Program-made: the position numbers and the translations under genes | From: Terriglobales bacterium | GTDB taxonomy: Bacteria > Acidobacteriota > Terriglobia > Terriglobales > Acidobacteriaceae | NCBI GenBank assembly: GCA_015654835.1 | Contig: JAATGG010000264.1 | Location: 1-64,000 of the forward strand | Length of the DNA stretch: 64,000 nt | Direction of reading: 5' to 3' | In this document: positions 16,549 through 25,686 of the stretch, one piece after another | Layout: each line of letters opens with the position of its first letter | Numbering within the stretch: position 1 is the stretch's first letter | Notes under the pieces: generated by a model | Told to the model about the DNA's origin: nothing | Databases searched by the model: none | Seen by the model: only the letters and a program-made list of their open reading frames with translations

Positions 16549-19020
16549 ATGCCTCTCCTCGATCCCATTCCGTCTCCCGTTGCCAACGCCGACTTTGCCG
16601 CACTTGAGTGGCAGCCGCTCCTGGCTCTGGTGGCTGGTTTTGCCGCCTCTCCCGTGGGCCGCGCCGCCATCCTTGACCTTCAGCCCTCCACCGATGAATC
16701 GTGGATCACCCGCCAGCACCAGCTCACCGGCGAACTCCGTCTCCTCCTCGGCGAACAGGTTTCCATCCCCCTCGGCGGACTCTTCGATCCCACCCAGCTT
16801 GCCGCCAAGGCCCATATCCCCGGCGCCGCCCTTGAGGCCAATGAACTGCAGGCCATCGCCCGCATCGCCAACGACATCGCCGCCTGGCAATCGCTTCTGC
16901 AGTCCCCTCCCGCGCGTGTATTGGGCAGGCTTCCCGGTCTCTCCGGCCTCTCTGCCGGCCTTTCCACCGGCCTCCGTTCGCTCGCCGAGTCCATCGAGCG
17001 CAAAATTCAGCCCGATGGCTCCCTCGCCGACGACGCCTCTCCCGAACTCGGCCGCATCCGCCGCGAGCAGGAGCGCCAGCAGCGCCTCATCGAAGAGAGC
17101 CTCCGCGCCGCCCTCCGCAAGCTCTCCAGCGACGGCGCCACCCAGGACGACCTCATTACCATCCGCGGCGAGCGCTTCGTCATCCCCGTCCGCTCCGATC
17201 TCAAGCGCCGCGTCTCCGGCGTCGTCCACGGTGCCAGTTCCTCCGGCCAGACCGTCTACGTCGAGCCCCTCGAAACCATCGAGCAGAACAACGAGCTCGT
17301 CCGCCTTCTCGAAGAGGAACAGGCTGAAATCCACCGCATTTTCGTCGCCCTCACCCACATGGTCGGCGGTTATGCCGAAGCCCTTGTGGAAGGTGCCCGC
17401 GTTCTCGCTTTAGTGGATACGCTGCAGGCCCGCGCCCGCTTTGCCCGCGACTACGAGTGTGTAGCCCCCGCCATCGCACCCGATCGCCTCCACCTTGAGG
17501 CCGCCCGCCATCCTCTGCTTGAAAAGCGTCTTCGCGCCACCGGTGGCCGTGTCATCCCGCTTACTTTGGAACTCACCGCCGAGGCCCGCCAGCTCATCAT
17601 CAGCGGACCCAACACCGGCGGCAAAACCGTCACCCTCAAGACCACCGCGCTGCTGGCCATGATGGCCCAGGCAGGCCTGCCCATACCCGCCACCGCCGCC
17701 AGCTTCCCCGTCTTTGACGCTTTCCTGGCCGATATCGGCGACGCCCAGTCCATCGAAGCCGCGCTCTCCACCTTTTCCGCCCATATCACCAACCTCGACC
17801 GCCTCTCGCGCCTGGCCGATAGCCGTTCCCTCGTCCTGCTTGACGAGTTGGGCTCCGCCACCGATCCCGAAGAAGGTTCCGCGCTGGCCGTCGCCGTCGC
17901 CAGCTACTTCCTCACCGCCGGCGCCTGGTCCCTCATCTCCACCCATCACACCTCGCTCAAGGTCTACGCCGCCAACACGCCCGGCGTGCTCAATGCCGCC
18001 GCCGGCGTCGATGAACTGACCCTCGCGCCCAATTACCAGCTTCGCCTCGGCGTCCCCGGCGCCTCCGCCGGCATCCAGACCGCCGAGCGCCTCGGCCTCA
18101 ACGCCACCATCATTACCGCCGCCCGTCAGCGCCTCGGTTCCCAGCAGGTGGATATCGCCCGCTTCCTCGACCGCCTCCACAACGAGCTCACCCAGCTCGA
18201 AGCCGATCGCAAAGCCGCCCGCGAGCAGCAATACGCCCTCAATCAGGAGCGTGCCCGCCTCGCCCGCGAAGGCGACACCGAGTTGCGCGCCCGCACCCGC
18301 GAGCTTGAAACCAAGCTGGCCTCGCTGCTCAAGGATTTCGAGTTCCAGATGCGCGAAAACGTGCGCGCCATTGAAGACCGCGCCGCCCAGCAGAAGCTGT
18401 CCAAAGAAGCGGAGCGCCGCATGATCCGCCTGCGCCGCGAGTTTCAAGAGAGCTTCAACCAGACCGTCGTCGCGCATCGCAGCGGAGCCGACCAGGGCGA
18501 CACCAACGCCCAGCCGCATGTCGTCCGCCACGTTGCCGCCGGCGATCAGGTCCGCCTCAAGTCGATGAACAAGGTAGCCACCGTTCAGCGCGAAGTCGAG
18601 CAAGACCTCTTTGAAGTCGCCCTCGGCCCCATCAAGATGCGCATCAAGCGCGACGACATCGCCGAGGTCCTTCGCCCCGGCAGCGCCCAGGCCACAGAAC
18701 GGGCCGATCCCCTCGCCGCCGCCCGCAAGCAGAAGGGTGTACAGGTCACCGTTACCAGCGCCAACACCGACGACATGCGCATGGAAATCAACCTCATCGG
18801 CCGCACCGTCGACGAAGCCACCGAAGATCTCGAAAAGTACCTCGACCGCGCCTTCCTGGCCGGCCTCCCCCGCGTCCGCATCATCCACGGACACGGTGCC
18901 GGCATCCTCCGCCGCGGCGTCCGCGAATTCCTCAAGAGCCACCCCCACGTAGCCACCTTCGCCGAAGCCCCCCAGAACGAAGGCGGCCAAGGCGCCACCC
19001 TGGTCGAACTACGCCAGTAG
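16549..19020 (+). CDS. mutS2: MutS2 ATPase/endonuclease with Smr domain
   Basis: 823 aa, the usual MutS2 length. It lacks the MutS mismatch-recognition domain. Core and clamp helices fill the first 320 residues, the ABC ATPase has Walker A GPNTGGKTVTLKT at about residue 355 and Walker B LVLLDELGSATDPEEG at about 425, then a long coiled coil (510-630), a KOW/SH3-like linker, and a C-terminal Smr nuclease domain with IHGHGAGILRRGVREFL. In bacteria it suppresses recombination or rescues collided ribosomes by splitting them. Monocistronic in appearance. The 526-aa ORF on the opposite strand is a shadow. Confidence 0.95.
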   Translation: MPLLDPIPSPVANADFAALEWQPLLALVAGFAASPVGRAAILDLQPSTDESWITRQHQLTGELRLLLGEQVSIPLGGLFDPTQLAAKAHIPGAALEANELQAIARIANDIAAWQSLLQSPPARVLGRLPGLSGLSAGLSTGLRSLAESIERKIQPDGSLADDASPELGRIRREQERQQRLIEESLRAALRKLSSDGATQDDLITIRGERFVIPVRSDLKRRVSGVVHGASSSGQTVYVEPLETIEQNNELVRLLEEEQAEIHRIFVALTHMVGGYAEALVEGARVLALVDTLQARARFARDYECVAPAIAPDRLHLEAARHPLLEKRLRATGGRVIPLTLELTAEARQLIISGPNTGGKTVTLKTTALLAMMAQAGLPIPATAASFPVFDAFLADIGDAQSIEAALSTFSAHITNLDRLSRLADSRSLVLLDELGSATDPEEGSALAVAVASYFLTAGAWSLISTHHTSLKVYAANTPGVLNAAAGVDELTLAPNYQLRLGVPGASAGIQTAERLGLNATIITAARQRLGSQQVDIARFLDRLHNELTQLEADRKAAREQQYALNQERARLAREGDTELRARTRELETKLASLLKDFEFQMRENVRAIEDRAAQQKLSKEAERRMIRLRREFQESFNQTVVAHRSGADQGDTNAQPHVVRHVAAGDQVRLKSMNKVATVQREVEQDLFEVALGPIKMRIKRDDIAEVLRPGSAQATERADPLAAARKQKGVQVTVTSANTDDMRMEINLIGRTVDEATEDLEKYLDRAFLAGLPRVRIIHGHGAGILRRGVREFLKSHPHVATFAEAPQNEGGQGATLVELRQ

Positions 19021-19085
19021 TTGCAAAATAGCTGCAACGTAGCTACGGTTCCAGCGCTACTTCTTATCCCTGAAGAGGAACGGCG

Positions 19086-19406
19086 ATGTTGGAAGAATTG
19101 AAAAACAAGACCTTCGCAAATGAAACGGAAGAAGCCTCCTGGTGGGAATCGAACGAGGACGCTTTGGCAAGCGAGTTCGAGAAGGCCACTGCAGAAGGCC
19201 GCGTCGGCATCGGCACAGTCGCCAGAAAAGCCGCATTGCCTTCGACAACGATCCGCCTCGATCCGGAAGATATCGCCAAAGCACGCATACAGGCCTCTGA
19301 ACGAGGCTTACGCTATCAGACCTACCTGAAAATGATCATTCACGAAGCTCTCCGCAACACCGAAACCAGCCACACCCCCTCGCCCTCACAGAATCAAAAG
19401 TCATAA
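19086..19406 (+). CDS. orphan BrnA/CopG-like antitoxin
   Basis: A 106-aa protein. The N-terminus is acidic and Trp-containing (ETEEASWWESNEDALASEF) and the C-terminal half has a ribbon-helix-helix pattern: STTIRLDPEDIAKARIQASERGLRYQTYLKMIIHEAL, as in BrnA/CopG-type antitoxins. These bind operator DNA and neutralise a BrnT-like RNase. The 65-nt gap to mutS2 upstream and the convergent clpB terminator downstream leave no room for a toxin gene, so it is an orphan. AGAGGA before the ATG supports translation. Confidence 0.72.
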   Translation: MLEELKNKTFANETEEASWWESNEDALASEFEKATAEGRVGIGTVARKAALPSTTIRLDPEDIAKARIQASERGLRYQTYLKMIIHEALRNTETSHTPSPSQNQKS

Positions 19407-19420
19407 AGCTCAAAACAATA

Positions 19421-19450
19421 AAAAGGCCTCGAAGGAATATCCCCGAGGCC
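19421..19450 (-). terminator. intrinsic terminator of clpB
   Basis: Read on the minus strand, the stem GGCCTCG/CGAGGCC with a 12-nt loop is followed by TTTTATTGTTTT. It lies 90 nt after the clpB stop and also faces the convergent antitoxin gene. Confidence 0.75.
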
Positions 19451-19493
19451 CCCAACATCCAAACAACCCAACAAGCCATCCAAGCGCCGACTC

Positions 19494-19526
19494 GCTAACT
19501 AGCTAACCAGCTAACCAGCTAACCAG
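19494..19526. repeat. short tandem repeat AGCTAACC
   Basis: About four consecutive 8-bp units of GCTAACYA type lie between the clpB terminator and the clpB stop codon. A related AGCTAGA-type repeat lies at the other end of clpB. Such AGCT-rich arrays look like slippage-prone intergenic repeats; no function is evident. Confidence 0.6.
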
Positions 19527-19540
19527 CCAGCAATCCGCCT

Positions 19541-22180
19541 CTAAGCCATCGCCTCCCGGCTCATCGGTTCAAACCGCAACTGGTTCGAATCGCGATCCAC
19601 ATCCACCCGCACATGCGATCCGTGCAGCACCTCCCCATCGAGGATCTTCATCGCCAACGGATCTTGCACCATCCGTTGCAGTGCCCTCTTCAGCGGACGA
19701 GCCCCATACGCCGCATCCATGCCCGACGCCAGAATCAGTTGCCGCGCCGGCTCCGTCAACTCCAGCGAAATCTGCCGGTCTTCCAGCAGCTTCCGCACCT
19801 CGTTCAGCCGCAGTTCCAGAATCTCGTTCATCTGCGCGTGTCCCAGCGTATGGAAGATCACGATGTCGTCCACGCGGTTCAAAAACTCCGGCCTGAAGTG
19901 CTCGCGCAGCACCCGCATCACCGACTCCCGCGCCATTTCCAGATCGTGGTCGGTCTTCAGCGTATCGGCCGTCAGCAGCGCCGCTCCAAGGTTCGACGTC
20001 ATAATCAGCACCGTGTTTTTAAAGTCCACCGTGCGTCCCTTCGCGTCCGTCAACCGCCCATCGTCCATCACTTGCAGCAGGATGTTGAACACGTCCGGAT
20101 GCGCCTTCTCGATCTCGTCGAACAGGATCACCGCATACGGCCTGCGGCGCACCGCCTCCGTCAACTGCCCGCCTTCGTCATAGCCCACATACCCTGGAGG
20201 CGCGCCAATCAGCCGTGCCACCGCATGCTTCTCCATGTACTCGCTCATGTCGATGCGCAGCATGGCCTGCTCGTCGTCGAACAGAAACTCCGCCAGCGCT
20301 CGTGCTGTCTCCGTCTTGCCCACGCCCGTCGGTCCCAGAAAAATAAAGGAACCAATCGGTCGCTTCGGATCGCTCAACCCCGCGCGCGAACGACGAATCG
20401 CATTCGCCACCACCGACAGCGCCGCATCCTGCCCCACCACGCGCTCCCGCAGCCGCGTCTCCATCGTCACCAGCTTCTTGACCTCGCCTTCCAGCATCCG
20501 CGAAACAGGAATCCCCGTCCACTTGCTCACGATCCCGGCAATGTCTTCCTCATCCACCTCTTCCTTCAACATGCGCGCCACTCCGGACTTGCCGTCCTGT
20601 CCGGCTCCATCCTGCAGCGCGTTCAACTGCTTCAATTCCGTCTCCAGCTTGGGCAGTTCGCCATATTGAATCTGTGCCGCGCGGTCCAACTGTCCCTTGC
20701 GCGTCTGCTCCTCCGCCTCGAATCGCAGCGCCTCGATCTTCTTCTTCAATTCGCTGATGCGGCTGATCGCCTCGCGCTCCCGCGTCCACCGCGAGCGCAG
20801 CGCCGTAATCTGCTCCTGCAGCGTGGCCAGTTCGCGCTCTACCACATCCCGCCGGTCGAGGCTGTTCGCATCGGTCTCCCGCTTCAGCGCCGCGCGCTCA
20901 ATCTCCAGGGAAGTAGCCTGCCGCTCCAACTGGTCGATCTCCGTCGGCACTGAGCCGATCTGGATCGCCAACGAAGCCGCCGCCTCATCCACCAGGTCAA
21001 TCGCCTTGTCGGGCAAAAACCGGTCGCTGATATAGCGGTGCGACAACGTTGCCGCAGCTACAATCGCCGCGTCCTTGATGCGCACATTGTGGTGCGCCTC
21101 GTAGCGATCCTTCAGCCCGCGCAAAATCGCAATCGTGTCCTCGACGTTCGGCTCGCCCACATAGACAATCTGGAAGCGCCGCTCCAGCGCCGCATCCTTC
21201 TCAATGTATTTGCGGTACTCGTTCAGCGTGGTCGCGCCAATCGCCCGCAACTCGCCGCGCGCCAACGCCGGCTTCAGCATGTTGCTGGCGTCAATCGCGC
21301 CTTCTGCCGCGCCCGCGCCCACCAGCGTATGCAACTCGTCGATAAACAGCACCACCTGTCCATTCGACTCTTCAATCTCTTTCAACACCGCCTTCAGCCT
21401 GTCCTCGAACTCGCCGCGATACTTCGCTCCCGCCAGCATCGATCCCAGGTCGAGCGAGATCACCCGCTTGTCCTTCAGGCTCTCCGGCACGTCGCCGGAA
21501 ACAATCCGCCGCGCCAGTCCTTCCACAATCGCCGTCTTGCCCACGCCCGGCTCGCCAATCAGCACCGGATTGTTCTTCGTCCTGCGGCTCAGCACCTGGA
21601 CCACGCGCCGAATCTCCTCGTCGCGCCCAATCACCGGGTCCAGCTTGCCCCTGCGCGCCAGCTCCGTCAGGTCCTTGGCATACTTCTCCAACGCCTGAAA
21701 CTTTCCTTCGGGATTCTGGTCCGTCACTCGCTGCGATCCGCGTACCGCCGTCAGCGCCTTCAAAATCGCGTCGTGCGTCGCGCCCAGGGCCACCAGCGCC
21801 TCACCCGCCGCATCGCCTTTCTGATAGGCAGCGCCCAGCAGCAAGTGCTCTGTCGAAACGTACTCGTCCTTAAAGTTCGCGGCCTCCCGGAACGCCTGCT
21901 CCAGCGCCTTGTTCAACGCCTGGCTGAGTCCCGGTTGCGCCGCCGCTCCTGCCACTCGAGGCAGTTTTTCCTCGATGCTGTGCAGATCGCTCTCCAACCG
22001 TTCGGTGGGCACACCGATCTTTTCAAGCACAGCAGGAATTACGCCTTCGCGATCCTCGATCAGCGACAACAGCAAATGCACCGGCTGCATCTCCGGATTG
22101 CCAAGTTCCGTCGCCCGTTCCTGCGCCTGTTGCATCGCCTGCTGCGACTTGACTGTCAGTTTTTCCCAACGAATCGCCAT
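19541..22180 (-). CDS. clpB: ClpB disaggregase
   Basis: About 879 aa from ATG 22180 ([10 protein letters not shown]), with a GGAA-type site upstream; the track ORF adds 13 codons. ClpB is a hexameric AAA+ machine that extracts proteins from aggregates with DnaK. Domains: N-terminal Clp repeats (1-145), AAA1 with GEPGVGKTA at about 205 and [12 protein letters not shown], the ClpB-specific coiled M domain (about 400-530), AAA2 with GPTGVGKTE at about 620, and a small C-terminal domain ending in [18 protein letters not shown]. The M domain distinguishes it from ClpA/C. Located next to hsp20 but separated from it by a terminator. Confidence 0.96.
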   Translation of the reverse strand: MAIRWEKLTVKSQQAMQQAQERATELGNPEMQPVHLLLSLIEDREGVIPAVLEKIGVPTERLESDLHSIEEKLPRVAGAAAQPGLSQALNKALEQAFREAANFKDEYVSTEHLLLGAAYQKGDAAGEALVALGATHDAILKALTAVRGSQRVTDQNPEGKFQALEKYAKDLTELARRGKLDPVIGRDEEIRRVVQVLSRRTKNNPVLIGEPGVGKTAIVEGLARRIVSGDVPESLKDKRVISLDLGSMLAGAKYRGEFEDRLKAVLKEIEESNGQVVLFIDELHTLVGAGAAEGAIDASNMLKPALARGELRAIGATTLNEYRKYIEKDAALERRFQIVYVGEPNVEDTIAILRGLKDRYEAHHNVRIKDAAIVAAATLSHRYISDRFLPDKAIDLVDEAAASLAIQIGSVPTEIDQLERQATSLEIERAALKRETDANSLDRRDVVERELATLQEQITALRSRWTREREAISRISELKKKIEALRFEAEEQTRKGQLDRAAQIQYGELPKLETELKQLNALQDGAGQDGKSGVARMLKEEVDEEDIAGIVSKWTGIPVSRMLEGEVKKLVTMETRLRERVVGQDAALSVVANAIRRSRAGLSDPKRPIGSFIFLGPTGVGKTETARALAEFLFDDEQAMLRIDMSEYMEKHAVARLIGAPPGYVGYDEGGQLTEAVRRRPYAVILFDEIEKAHPDVFNILLQVMDDGRLTDAKGRTVDFKNTVLIMTSNLGAALLTADTLKTDHDLEMARESVMRVLREHFRPEFLNRVDDIVIFHTLGHAQMNEILELRLNEVRKLLEDRQISLELTEPARQLILASGMDAAYGARPLKRALQRMVQDPLAMKILDGEVLHGSHVRVDVDRDSNQLRFEPMSREAMA

Positions 22181-22280
22181 ATCTTCCGCTCCCGGCCGCC
22201 AGCCTCTCGCTCGTCCCACACAACACTGCGAGGCCCCAGCCCACTACTCACTCAGATTGATTTCCCTGGTCCCACGTCAC

Positions 22281-22331
22281 ACAAAAAACAAGCGCCGGGC
22301 CGGCAAATTTGCATTTACCTCTCCCGGCGCT
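22281..22331 (-). terminator. intrinsic terminator downstream of hsp20
   Basis: On the minus strand a perfect 9-bp stem AGCGCCGGG/CCCGGCGCT with a 23-nt loop is followed by TTGTTTTTTG. It should make hsp20 a single-gene transcript and isolate clpB, which starts 100 nt further on. Confidence 0.8.
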
Positions 22332-22386
22332 TCCAATCCCAAGCCTGACTCGTGCCCAAGCCCAGTCTGCGCCACAAGCACGACCA

Positions 22387-22421
22387 AGCTAACAGCTAGA
22401 AGCTAGCGGCTAGAAGCTGCT
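22387..22421. repeat. AGCTAGA-type short repeat
   Basis: Repeated GCTAGAAGCT units (AACAGCTAGA, AGCTAGCGGCTAGAAGCT) lie just after the hsp20 stop. They are the counterpart of the AGCTAACC array on the other side of clpB. Confidence 0.5.
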
Positions 22422-22422
22422 C

Positions 22423-22866
22423 TTAAGCCGCCACATTGATCTTGATCTGCTTCGGCTGCGCTTCCGGCCGCTTGGTCAGCTCCAACTTCAATACGCCCGC
22501 GTTGTAGCTGGCCTGCACATGCTCCGTATCCACCGTCGAAGGCAGTGTGAATGCGCGGAAGAAGCCGCCATAGCGCCGCTCGATCCGGTGGAAATTCTCT
22601 TCCTTCTCTTCCTTCTCGAACTTGCGCTCTCCCTTTACCGTCAGCGTGTTGTTTTCCACGCTCACGTCCAGGTCCTTCTCCTCGACCCCCGGAACCTCAA
22701 GCTTCAACATGACCTTCTTGTCGTCTTCGTAAACATCGACCGCGGGCACGAAGCTGGCAGTCGTCAATGGAGCCTCGCCCCCATCGTTCATGTCGCGGAA
22801 AAGAGAGTTCATACGGTTCTGCAATGCGACAACTTCACGAAACGGATCCCAACGAGTAATTGCCAT
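22423..22866 (-). CDS. Hsp20 / alpha-crystallin small heat-shock protein
   Basis: A 147-aa ATP-independent holdase. The N-terminus MAITRWDPFREVVALQNRMNSLF is typical of class A bacterial Hsp20s. The alpha-crystallin domain runs from about residue 38 to 130 (PAVDVYEDDKKVMLKLEVPGV, ENNTLTVKGER, FHRIERRYGGFFRAFTLP, ASYNAGVLKLELTK), with a short C-terminal extension PKQIKINVAA containing the IxI anchor. It keeps unfolding proteins for refolding by ClpB/DnaK; clpB is the next gene. The leader can fold so that the ribosome site is paired (see regulatory entry). Confidence 0.94.
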   Translation of the reverse strand: MAITRWDPFREVVALQNRMNSLFRDMNDGGEAPLTTASFVPAVDVYEDDKKVMLKLEVPGVEEKDLDVSVENNTLTVKGERKFEKEEKEENFHRIERRYGGFFRAFTLPSTVDTEHVQASYNAGVLKLELTKRPEAQPKQIKINVAA

Positions 22867-22947
22867 GATTCTGTCCTCCAGATGATTTCGAATCTCTGGG
22901 CCGGGAGTGTCACTCCCAACCGCTCACTTCATCTGATGGAGACTATA
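22867..22947 (-). promoter_or_regulatory. hsp20 leader with SD-sequestering helix and candidate -10
   Basis: On the minus strand the SD region TCATCTGGAGG (complement of 22875-22885) can pair with upstream AGATGA (22929-22934) and TCTCC (22938-22942), leaving a 3-nt bulge. Between the arms lies the inverted repeat GGGAGTG-A-CACTCCC (22903-22917). This is the layout of an RNA thermometer. A TATAGT -10-like hexamer at 22942-22947 would start transcription at about the bulge and remove the TCTCC arm, so either that promoter is not used or the outer helix does not form. Confidence 0.4.
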
Positions 22948-23140
22948 GCACAAAAGATGCATAAAACATGCGCGTAATACACTCATATAACGATCCAATA
23001 AGTTATCCCCATAACTTTCATTCACTTAGCTGACAAAATCTTCTCCTGTCCCTGCGCCGAAACCTCCGGCTTAGCCCCCTTGCCTCCAAATTCGCAATCT
23101 TTCGCCCTCAAACCGCCCTCCCCGCCACTATCCTTCGCCC

Positions 23141-23169
23141 TTGAAAACCCGCCGGCCCTCTACAATAAA
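23141..23169 (+). promoter_or_regulatory. candidate promoter of the TauE/SafE gene
   Basis: TTGAAA (23141-23146) is followed at 17 bp by AATAAA (23164-23169), overlapping a TACAAT. The ATG is only 7 nt beyond the hexamer, so this promoter would give a leaderless or nearly leaderless mRNA. No ribosome site is visible before the ATG, consistent with that. Confidence 0.3.
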
Positions 23170-23175
23170 ACGCAG

Positions 23176-23985
23176 ATGATCGTCGCTTCCGGTCTTCCCC
23201 AATTCCAACTGATTGACTGGCGCTGGGCTTGGCTCACCGTCACAGCCTTTCTCGCCGGTCTGCTCAACGCGGTCGCCGGAGGCGGCTCGTTCCTGCTCTT
23301 TCCCGCCATGCTGGGCATGAAGATGTTGCCCATCCAGGCCAACGCCACCAACACCGTCGCCCTCTGGCCCGGCCAGCTCACCTCCATCGCCGCCTACCGC
23401 GAAGACATCCGCAAGAACATGCGCCTCGCCATTCCCATGGGATTGGCCGGCCTTCTCGGCGGCACCGTCGGCGCTATCGTGCTGCTCAATACCCCGCAGG
23501 CCACCTTCATGCGCCTGGTGCCCTGGCTGCTGCTGGTGGCCGCCACCATCTTTGCCGCCAGCGGCCCCGTCTCCCGCTGGCTTACCCGCCGCGCCAAGCT
23601 TCTCCCCGGCGAAGCCCGCCCGCCCCGCCGCACCACCATCTTCGTCTGCACCATCTTCGTCTGCTTTTATATCGGCTATTTTGGCGCGGGAGCCGGCTTC
23701 CTCATCATCACCCTGCTCTCCCTCTTCGGCTTCCAGGACCTCAATGAAATCAACGCCCTCAAAGTCGTCTCCAGCACCCTGGCCAACGGAGTCGCCTTCC
23801 TCATCTTCGTCGTCAGCGGACAGGTCGTCTGGCGCTATTGCCTGTTGGCCATGCTCACCTGCGCCATCGGCGGCTACACCTCCGCCCGCCTCGCCCGGCA
23901 CGTCCCCCAGTCCGTCCTGCGCGGACTCGTCATCTTCATCGGCTTCTCCATGGCCGCCTGGTTCTTCTGGAACAAGGGACAGTAA
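23176..23985 (+). CDS. TauE/SafE family sulfite/anion exporter
   Basis: About 269 aa from ATG 23176 (MIVASGLPQFQLIDW); the track ORF has 32 extra codons. It has 7-8 hydrophobic segments and the family marker GLLNAVAGGGSFLLFPAML near the N-terminus, repeated in degenerate form as GYFGAGAGFLIITLLSLFGF in the second half, giving the two-fold internal symmetry of this family. Members export sulfite, sulfoacetate or related anions across the inner membrane; the substrate here is unknown. Next gene (DUF971) is on the same strand but separated by a long hairpin repeat. Confidence 0.85.
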   Translation: MIVASGLPQFQLIDWRWAWLTVTAFLAGLLNAVAGGGSFLLFPAMLGMKMLPIQANATNTVALWPGQLTSIAAYREDIRKNMRLAIPMGLAGLLGGTVGAIVLLNTPQATFMRLVPWLLLVAATIFAASGPVSRWLTRRAKLLPGEARPPRRTTIFVCTIFVCFYIGYFGAGAGFLIITLLSLFGFQDLNEINALKVVSSTLANGVAFLIFVVSGQVVWRYCLLAMLTCAIGGYTSARLARHVPQSVLRGLVIFIGFSMAAWFFWNKGQ

Positions 23986-24055
23986 ACAGGGAACAGTAGA
24001 TAGCAGACAGAGAACAGTCGGCTGTCCCCCCGTCTGCTATCTACTGTTCCCTGTT
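23985..24055. repeat. 24-bp perfect inverted repeat (REP-like)
   Basis: Arms at 23985-24008 and 24032-24055 are perfect reverse complements (core CAGTAGATAGCAGAC). The 23-nt loop contains a smaller ACAG-TCGG-CTGT hairpin. The left arm begins at the last base of the transporter stop codon. There is no T tract. It resembles the extragenic repeats scattered in Acidobacteria genomes. Confidence 0.8.
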
Positions 24056-24071
24056 CCCTTAGAATAAGAAC

Positions 24072-24527
24072 ATGAGTCACGAAGGCATCCGCATCGTCAG
24101 CAAGGAGCAGGACGCGCTCGAAGCCGAGGCCGAGCGCCCGCTGCCCCGCATCGCCATCACGCCGGAGAAAGTCCGCGTCCTGCTGACCGAAGGCAAAGGC
24201 CTTGAGATCGACTGGGCCGACGGCCACAAAAGTGCCTGGACCTTTGCCTGGCTCCGCGATGCCTGCCCCTGCGCCACCTGCAACGAGGAGCGCAAAGCCG
24301 ACGGCCGCAAGTCGGGCCAGCCCAAGCCAAAGCCCACCGAGTTGCTCCCCATGTACACTCCGCCCGCCAAACCGGCCAGCGCCCATGCCGTAGGCCGCTA
24401 CGCACTCCAGTTCAACTGGCTCGACGGCCACTCCGGCGGCATCTATTCCTGGGATTACCTGCGCAAAAACTGCCAGTGCCGCGAATGCACCTTCGCCGCC
24501 GCCGAAACGCCCGGCGTTCCCAACTAA
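24072..24527 (+). CDS. DUF971 domain protein
   Basis: A 151-aa protein whose DUF971 domain is the N-terminal domain of gamma-butyrobetaine hydroxylases (GBBH-like N), here standing alone. A basic preamble (residues 1-40) leads to LEIDWADGHKSAWTFAWLRDACPCATC and later YALQFNWLDGHSGGIYSWDYLRKNCQCREC. The paired CxC-type clusters (CPCATC, CQCREC) suggest a zinc or Fe-S site. No catalytic hydroxylase domain follows. Stand-alone members often lie near Mrp/ApbC or Fe-S genes; not so here. Function unknown. Confidence 0.85.
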   Translation: MSHEGIRIVSKEQDALEAEAERPLPRIAITPEKVRVLLTEGKGLEIDWADGHKSAWTFAWLRDACPCATCNEERKADGRKSGQPKPKPTELLPMYTPPAKPASAHAVGRYALQFNWLDGHSGGIYSWDYLRKNCQCRECTFAAAETPGVPN

Positions 24528-24700
24528 GTTTTTCCAACGGAATTTTAGGGTCTTTCAGAGAAGCCCATCGAGACTGAAGATGCGCGTAGCCCGTCATCAA
24601 CCAGGGCTACGCCCGTCCATGGCGTGGGTGCCACCGTATCCAAGCTTGATGACAGGCGGCCCAGGTAGCACCCAACCACCGGGCCCCTCGCTCTTGTTCT

Positions 24701-25639
24701 CTATCGCCAGCGAATCTTGTCGACCCGCTGGGCCTCCAGTTGCCCGCCCTGGCGCAGAATGTCGCGAACATAGTCGGCATTGCGCAACCCATACAATTCG
24801 ATGTGCGGCGCAATAATCACCAGATTCGAAACGCCCATCATGCGCAGCAACAGCGGCCTCTGGATCACCGCATCCCCCAGCCGGTGCAGTTCGTACGGCC
24901 GGTTCTCCGAATGCCAGGACCCCTCTTCGACGATCAGCCGCTGGCTCGACGCACAGTATTTGGTCGTCTTCAGCTTCAACAGGTACAGCAGCAGCAGCAG
25001 CGTAAACAGCCCGCCGAAACCGAGCTTGATCAGCAGAAGAATGCGGTCCAGTCCCAGTCCTGCTTCGTTGCCCGGTTCGCTCCGCGGCGTCTCCGGTACC
25101 GCTTCGGATGTTCCATCGGAAGAGTTCCCGTCGGCAGCCGCCTCTGCCGCGCGATGGCCGCTCCGCGGCTTGTGTCCCAGCCGGCGCGCCGGCCCGGCAG
25201 ATCGGCCTTCCGCCGTAGCGCGAATGCCCCCGCGCTCCAGCGCCGCCTGCGCCGCCGGATTGCTCCCGACAACACCACGCCCCACCGCGCAGGCGATCAG
25301 CACAATCGCCATCAAAATCGCGTACTTGATCAAGCGCGGCACCAGCAGCGCCAGCGAGGGCGACTCCTGCCAGATCATCTCTTCGTCCGTGCTGTAGCGG
25401 ATCGATTCGGCCCGCCCGGTCACCGCGTTGTCGCCAATATTGCCCAGCACACCGCTGGCGGCCTGCACGGGAATCGTTGCCGGCTTCTGCTCTAAGGTGC
25501 GGGAAATACCGGACGGCGGCTGCAATCGTTTCGAGTCGTCGGAAGACGGCGCCAAAGGAATCCTCCCTCGCCCGGCACGCCGCGTAAGCCCACAAGGAGA
25601 GCGCGCGTCCGGAAAATAGGAATCAGGGTCTCGTCTCAT
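24701..25639 (-). CDS. membrane protein with bacterial PH domain
   Basis: About 312 aa from ATG 25639; the track start is an upstream TTG. A low-complexity 85-residue N-terminus leads to a first membrane helix (ALLVPRLIKYAILMAIVLIACAVG), then an unusual 80-residue Gly/Ala/Pro-rich linker, a second helix (ILLLIKLGFGGLFTLLLLLYLLKL), and a C-terminal bPH_2 domain (CASSQRLIVEEGSWHSENRPYEL, LLRMMGVSNLVIIAPHIEL). YdbS/YdbT-type proteins have two helices and a PH domain without this long insert. ATG overlaps TATAATGAG, so a leaderless mRNA is possible. Role unknown. Confidence 0.7.
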   Translation of the reverse strand: MRRDPDSYFPDARSPCGLTRRAGRGRIPLAPSSDDSKRLQPPSGISRTLEQKPATIPVQAASGVLGNIGDNAVTGRAESIRYSTDEEMIWQESPSLALLVPRLIKYAILMAIVLIACAVGRGVVGSNPAAQAALERGGIRATAEGRSAGPARRLGHKPRSGHRAAEAAADGNSSDGTSEAVPETPRSEPGNEAGLGLDRILLLIKLGFGGLFTLLLLLYLLKLKTTKYCASSQRLIVEEGSWHSENRPYELHRLGDAVIQRPLLLRMMGVSNLVIIAPHIELYGLRNADYVRDILRQGGQLEAQRVDKIRWR

Positions 25640-25686
25640 TATAGGCGTCGGCAACCTGACGGCGCCGCACCGGCGGCGCCGCTCCC

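Noticed and set aside
17410-18990. 526-aa minus-strand ORF over mutS2
   Set aside because: Antisense shadow of MutS2; repetitive Gly/Glu/Ala composition.
19613-20953. 446-aa plus-strand ORF over clpB
   Set aside because: Antisense shadow, Arg/His/Leu-rich without family features.
22903-22917. GGGAGTG/CACTCCC in the hsp20 leader as a CIRCE (HrcA) site
   Set aside because: CIRCE has CACTC to the left and GAGTG to the right with a 9-bp spacer; here the order is reversed and the spacer is 1 bp.
24597-25595. 332-aa minus-strand ORF in the PH-protein region
   Set aside because: Other frame of the same gene; only the 24701-25639 frame shows helices and a PH domain.
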